DNA of 64,000 bases, from the NCBI GenBank assembly GCA_910585635.1, contig CAJUFE010000022.1, positions 1 through 64,000 on the forward strand, read 5' to 3'. The stretch is from an uncultured Lachnospiraceae bacterium. Its GTDB lineage: Bacteria > Bacillota > Clostridia > Lachnospirales > Lachnospiraceae. Numbering within the stretch: the first letter of the stretch is position 1; each line of letters opens with the position of its first letter. This document shows, piece after piece, positions 60,711 to 64,000 of the stretch. The position numbers and the translations under genes were made by a program. The notes beneath the pieces are model-generated. The model ran no database searches, was not told the DNA's origin, and saw nothing but the letters and a program-made list of their open reading frames with translations.

Positions 60711-63700
60711 TTATGCGTCTTCACGTTTCTTCCGCGAAAGGACCATCAGGCCCAGCGCAGAGAACAGCAGGCCAGCATACCAGAGACCCGATATATCACC
60801 GGTCTTCGGGACAGCGGCCAGCGGCACGTCTTCATCAAAGATCTCTGCCAAAGGCACCTCCTCGTCCGGGATCATCGCCAGCGGTACGTCTTCGTCCGCG
60901 ATCGCGGCCAACGGCGTAGGCTCATCCCCGATATCACTCCTATCCCGCTCCGGACGGACACGGGTCCTGCTGACAACATCAGAGTCGGGATCGGTATCAG
61001 CGTCAGCATCTGCGTCGGCGTCGGCGTCAGCATCTGCGTCGGCGTCAGCGTCGGCGTCGGCATCAGCGTCGGCGTCGGCATCATCATCGCCTTCATCCGG
61101 ACGCCGATCATAGTGCCAGGTATCCTCCCACTCCCTACGATCCTCTGTGGTCGTGATGGTACTGACCGTGATCTCCGCCGACACCTGCTTCTGGGTGATC
61201 TTATCCTCACGGGTCTCGGTCACTGTGTCGGTCTTCTCTTGTGTATTACCAGATGCGGTCTTCGAGATCGCCGCTTCCGGCTCGGTAACGTTGAAGTCTA
61301 CATTTACAGAAAGATCTACTTCTCGTTTCCCCTCTCCCATACCCACAAAAGTCTGCGAACCGGTATGGCCTGTGGTACAGGTATAGAGATACACGCCTTT
61401 TGCCAGATCCTGGGTGCCGCTGAGATTGAGGGTGATCGTAGAACCGTTGGGCAGTTCCAGACCTGAGATCGTGTAGTTTCCATTCTTATCTGGAGCGATC
61501 TTTCCATAATTCGTTTTGCTATCATCACCCGCCAGACGTTTGGTCGCAACCGTCTTTCCATCCACGATCACATTGACCAGCAGATCTCCATTCTGGCTTG
61601 GGGTAACAGACATACCAAAGGAGACGTCGGCCTTGTAGATAGCCTTCTCATCGTTGGTCATCTTGAAGACCGTATTGCCATCCGCATCCGTCTTGTCTGT
61701 ACCGTCTGCGTTCTTTTCTGTGACCTTCTCCCCGACCGTGATGGTGGAGGTGGTGGCAAAGACTTCTTCGGTGATAAAGACCGTCTCGTCAGGTGCCTTT
61801 GTCTGGCCCTTGATCAAGAACTCATAAAGTTTTTGGGTGATATCTTTTTTTCCTGCAGGGGTCTTGTGATCAGCGCCCACAACGTTGCCATTGGTGTTAT
61901 AATTACCAACGATATTCTTGTATGTTGTCCCTACATCTGTTGTACCACTATTACCAAAATGCCAGATCGCAGCCTGCGTGGCTGTCAGGGCTTCGCCATG
62001 GGTCAGGCTTTCTATCTGTTCGTTTGTAAGACCAGTCTTATCTTCACCCTGCGCCTTAAGCCACTTCTTCAACTCCTTCAAGCTGCCCGTTCCCGAAGTC
62101 GTTCCCCAATAACCGTTCTCAGCAATATAACGGATATGTTCTCCATCTGTCTCGCCATAGTACTTCGCATCCTCGATATTCGTCATATTATAGGCCGCGC
62201 CACTGACTGGATTGACTTCAAAATCTGCACAATACACATAAAACTTCTCACCATTTTTGCTCGTTAACACAAACTGATGAGGCTGCCAGGTACCCATCCC
62301 ATCTTCTCTGGTATTGACGCGGATGGCACTTTCCAGTCCATATTCACCAAACCATGCAAAGTCCTTATCAGCCGGGATAACATTTCCTTGTTTGTCTATC
62401 GCAACATGTACCTCGTACGTACCTTTATCAGAAGTGATCGTTGCATTATAAATAGCGTTACCACTCGAGTCCTTTCCGCCAGTTGCACTACCGACAGTTA
62501 AGGTTGCATCAGGTCGATCGTATAGATCTTTCGTCGTGCTTGTCTTTCCGGGATCAGGTTCTTTCACCCCAGGTGTCAAAGTAGGCTTCATCTCCACCTT
62601 GCCATTATCTTTCCCCGCCTCCACCTTACCCATGGATGCCGTGACCTCACGATCTGTAGCTGTGATCTTATGCCCGGAGACCGTGGTCCCCTGGGTGATC
62701 AGCGTGGTGGTCGTAGTGGTGACCTTGTTCGTGCTGGTGCCGGTGGTCGTGGTGGTGTCCTTCTGGGTCGTGGTATAGACCGTGGTCTTTGTCCCCCATA
62801 CGGACTCACTCTGGCTGGAAACCTGTTTGCCGTCAGCGCTGGTGATGGTGGTCGTTTTCTGGTAACCCACGATATTCCCTTCATCATCCAGGATATCCTC
62901 TACAGTCACCACGGTCTTCGTGCCATCCTCCGCAGTGCTTTCATCTGCTTGCGGCTTATCCGGCAGCGTGATATGGGTCTCCTCCTGGGTCTCTGGATCA
63001 TCTGTGACTGTAACAGAGCCGGTGGTCACTTCGCCCTCTTCCACTTCTTGCTCTGTTCCGGGAGCATAGGTCGTGGTCGTGACCGTTGTGACGATAAACT
63101 CCGTAACATTTTGGCCGCCCTTATCATTAGGCGTCCCTTTGAGCTCCACTGTGGTCTTCTCCTCAACCTTTGAGCCGTCCGCCCTTTCGGTCACTACTGT
63201 CTTGATGAACTTACCGTCTTCTTGAGATGTAGAGGTGGTGACCGTCTCACCGTTTTCATTGGTCTCAACCTTCGGCTCGGTAAGCATCTCGTTCAACGGA
63301 TAATCACTGTCGTTCCCAAAAAGCAGCGCTGCTAATTGCTGATCGGTCAAAGAAGCTTTGTTGTTGACAATAACAGGCTTACCGTTAGCATCTAATACCG
63401 GGTTGTTAGCAGCGTCCAACACTTCGCCCTTTTCGTTGATATGCTGTCCAGGCTTCAGCGTGACCGTGATATCGCCAGCATACGGAAGATCTCCTTTGAT
63501 CTCTTCGGTTTCCGTAGTCTCCGGTGTTGTCCCGGTCGTCTCAAACTGGCCCGGGGTCTCAACCGTGGTCGTCTCTCCTGGGGTCACATCCACTGTAGGC
63601 GGCTGCTCGTCATCGGGTGTGCCTGGCTCGACGGTCTCCGTTGCTCCTGTAGTCGTCGTGGTAGACTCACCCTTGATCGTACCCGATCCCTCCAGTACAT

Positions 63701-64000
63701 TACCGTCCTTATCCGTGATCGTGATCTCCACCTTGACCTCGGAGCTTTCCGTCTTCTTGTTCAGATCGCTGTCATCGATATCTGCCCACCCAGAGGTTGT
63801 GGTAGTAGTCGTCTCGCCGGTCTTTGTGTCTGTCTCCGTCTTCGTATCACTGTACGAGGTATCGTGCTCAGACCCGCCTTCTCCATCGCTGCCACCTGTA
63901 CCGTTTTCGTCACTGCCGCTGCCCGTGCTGCCATTTTCGCCAGCGTCAGCCCCGGCACCACCACTTCCAGTGCCACCGCTTTCACCAGTACTGCCTCCTG
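60711..64000 (-). CDS. Sortase-anchored adhesin with a Cys-Gln thioester domain (5' end beyond the window)
   Basis: At least 1095 residues; the frame stays open to the right edge, so a GTG at 63731 is not the start. In order: Gly/Ser/Glu- and Thr-rich stalk (63000-64000), a thioester domain with Cys in KFYVYCADFEV (near 62228) and Gln in TATQAAIWHFG (near 61975), a beta-rich domain (NGSTITLNLSGTQDLAKGVYLYTC, then TEPEAAISKTASG), an Asp-Ala dipeptide tract, three pre-anchor segments of DEDVPLA type, and the sortase signal VPKTGD with a hydrophobic helix and KKRE tail. Thioester domains of Gram-positive adhesins bind host proteins covalently. No sortase gene is in the window. Confidence 0.9.
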   Translation of the reverse strand, partial: GGSTGESGGTGSGGAGADAGENGSTGSGSDENGTGGSDGEGGSEHDTSYSDTKTETDTKTGETTTTTTSGWADIDDSDLNKKTESSEVKVEITITDKDGNVLEGSGTIKGESTTTTTGATETVEPGTPDDEQPPTVDVTPGETTTVETPGQFETTGTTPETTETEEIKGDLPYAGDITVTLKPGQHINEKGEVLDAANNPVLDANGKPVIVNNKASLTDQQLAALLFGNDSDYPLNEMLTEPKVETNENGETVTTSTSQEDGKFIKTVVTERADGSKVEEKTTVELKGTPNDKGGQNVTEFIVTTVTTTTYAPGTEQEVEEGEVTTGSVTVTDDPETQEETHITLPDKPQADESTAEDGTKTVVTVEDILDDEGNIVGYQKTTTITSADGKQVSSQSESVWGTKTTVYTTTQKDTTTTTGTSTNKVTTTTTTLITQGTTVSGHKITATDREVTASMGKVEAGKDNGKVEMKPTLTPGVKEPDPGKTSTTKDLYDRPDATLTVGSATGGKDSSGNAIYNATITSDKGTYEVHVAIDKQGNVIPADKDFAWFGEYGLESAIRVNTREDGMGTWQPHQFVLTSKNGEKFYVYCADFEVNPVSGAAYNMTNIEDAKYYGETDGEHIRYIAENGYWGTTSGTGSLKELKKWLKAQGEDKTGLTNEQIESLTHGEALTATQAAIWHFGNSGTTDVGTTYKNIVGNYNTNGNVVGADHKTPAGKKDITQKLYEFLIKGQTKAPDETVFITEEVFATTSTITVGEKVTEKNADGTDKTDADGNTVFKMTNDEKAIYKADVSFGMSVTPSQNGDLLVNVIVDGKTVATKRLAGDDSKTNYGKIAPDKNGNYTISGLELPNGSTITLNLSGTQDLAKGVYLYTCTTGHTGSQTFVGMGEGKREVDLSVNVDFNVTEPEAAISKTASGNTQEKTDTVTETREDKITQKQVSAEITVSTITTTEDRREWEDTWHYDRRPDEGDDDADADADADADADADADADADADADADADTDPDSDVVSRTRVRPERDRSDIGDEPTPLAAIADEDVPLAMIPDEEVPLAEIFDEDVPLAAVPKTGDISGLWYAGLLFSALGLMVLSRKKREDA
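60994..61086 (-). repeat. Asp-Ala dipeptide repeat in the adhesin stalk
   Basis: 6-nt units of GCRTCG/GCRTCA/TGCGTC type encode about 14 Asp-Ala pairs between the beta-rich domain and the anchor region. The units mix synonymous codons, so the array is not a recent perfect expansion. Confidence 0.88.

Noticed and set aside
63731..63731. GTG at 63731 as the start of the adhesin gene
   Set aside because: The same frame stays open to the end of the window with a coherent Gly/Ser/Thr-rich stalk and no ribosome site before the GTG, so the true start lies outside.

Overview
The window is GC-rich by eye, and its codon use, promoters, Shine-Dalgarno sequences and gene families fit a Gram-positive anaerobe of the Clostridia, most likely a gut Lachnospiraceae. 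Supporting features are a VPKTG sortase-anchored adhesin, choline-binding-type cell wall repeats, phosphoketolase, a beta-glucoside PTS, TRAP and TTT solute-binding lipoproteins, iron-dependent alcohol dehydrogenase and Rpn-family nucleases. No rRNA, tRNA, CRISPR array or complete insertion sequence was seen.

Layout. 1-10 kb: a broken AAA-ATPase/PD-(D/E)XK gene, a large SF1 helicase, a double-headed polysaccharide deacetylase coupled to a MATE exporter, and a convergent second MATE. 10-17.6 kb: a leftward beta-glucoside operon (PTS EIIBCA, LysR, MerR, GH1 6-phospho-beta-glucosidase, metal-dependent hydrolase, unknown protein), then an ABC-type ATPase. 17.8-24.5 kb: LysR regulator, phosphoketolase, Gfo/Idh/MocA oxidoreductase, Rpn nuclease, HIT protein. 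24.6-43.7 kb: a sugar-acid catabolic region with an internally deleted altronate dehydratase-like gene and CdaR regulator, Fe-alcohol dehydrogenase, HpcH/HpaI aldolase, IlvD/Edd dehydratase, FAD oxidoreductase, mannonate dehydratase, TTT binding protein, FadR-type GntR, an enolase-superfamily dehydratase with a complete TRAP transporter, and a divergent permease. An AT-rich DUF1016 nuclease gene interrupts it. 43.8-57.2 kb: asparagine synthase, then a leftward cell-envelope block: a divergent dlt-like acylation locus (carrier protein, MBOAT, SGNH protein, secreted protein, adenylating enzyme, M15 carboxypeptidase), a choline-binding transglutaminase, MgtC, CapA and an aldo/keto reductase. 57.3-64 kb: a second Rpn nuclease, a membrane-anchored helical-barrel-like protein and a large thioester-domain adhesin that runs off the right edge.

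How the genes may work together. The sugar-acid genes fit a path of uptake (TRAP or TTT), dehydration (MR/MLE, UxuA, IlvD/Edd), retro-aldol cleavage (HpcH) to pyruvate plus an aldehyde, and aldehyde reduction (Fe-ADH). A pair of identical operators, ATTAGGTCTAAT, sits at the divergent TRAP/permease promoters. The dlt-like locus should activate an amino acid, load it on a carrier and transfer it to an extracytoplasmic polymer, but three of its key residues differ from classical Dlt proteins.

The non-coding DNA is the most unusual part. Several genes are followed by short tandem repeats, each with its own unit (17-41 nt), mostly purine-rich on the coding strand; in two or three cases the unit includes the end and stop codon of the gene. 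A dispersed palindrome family (GTAACAGTTCAG arms) follows stop codons at five places, and a structured element of about 125 nt occurs twice. All family assignments come from motif recognition by eye; no database search was run.
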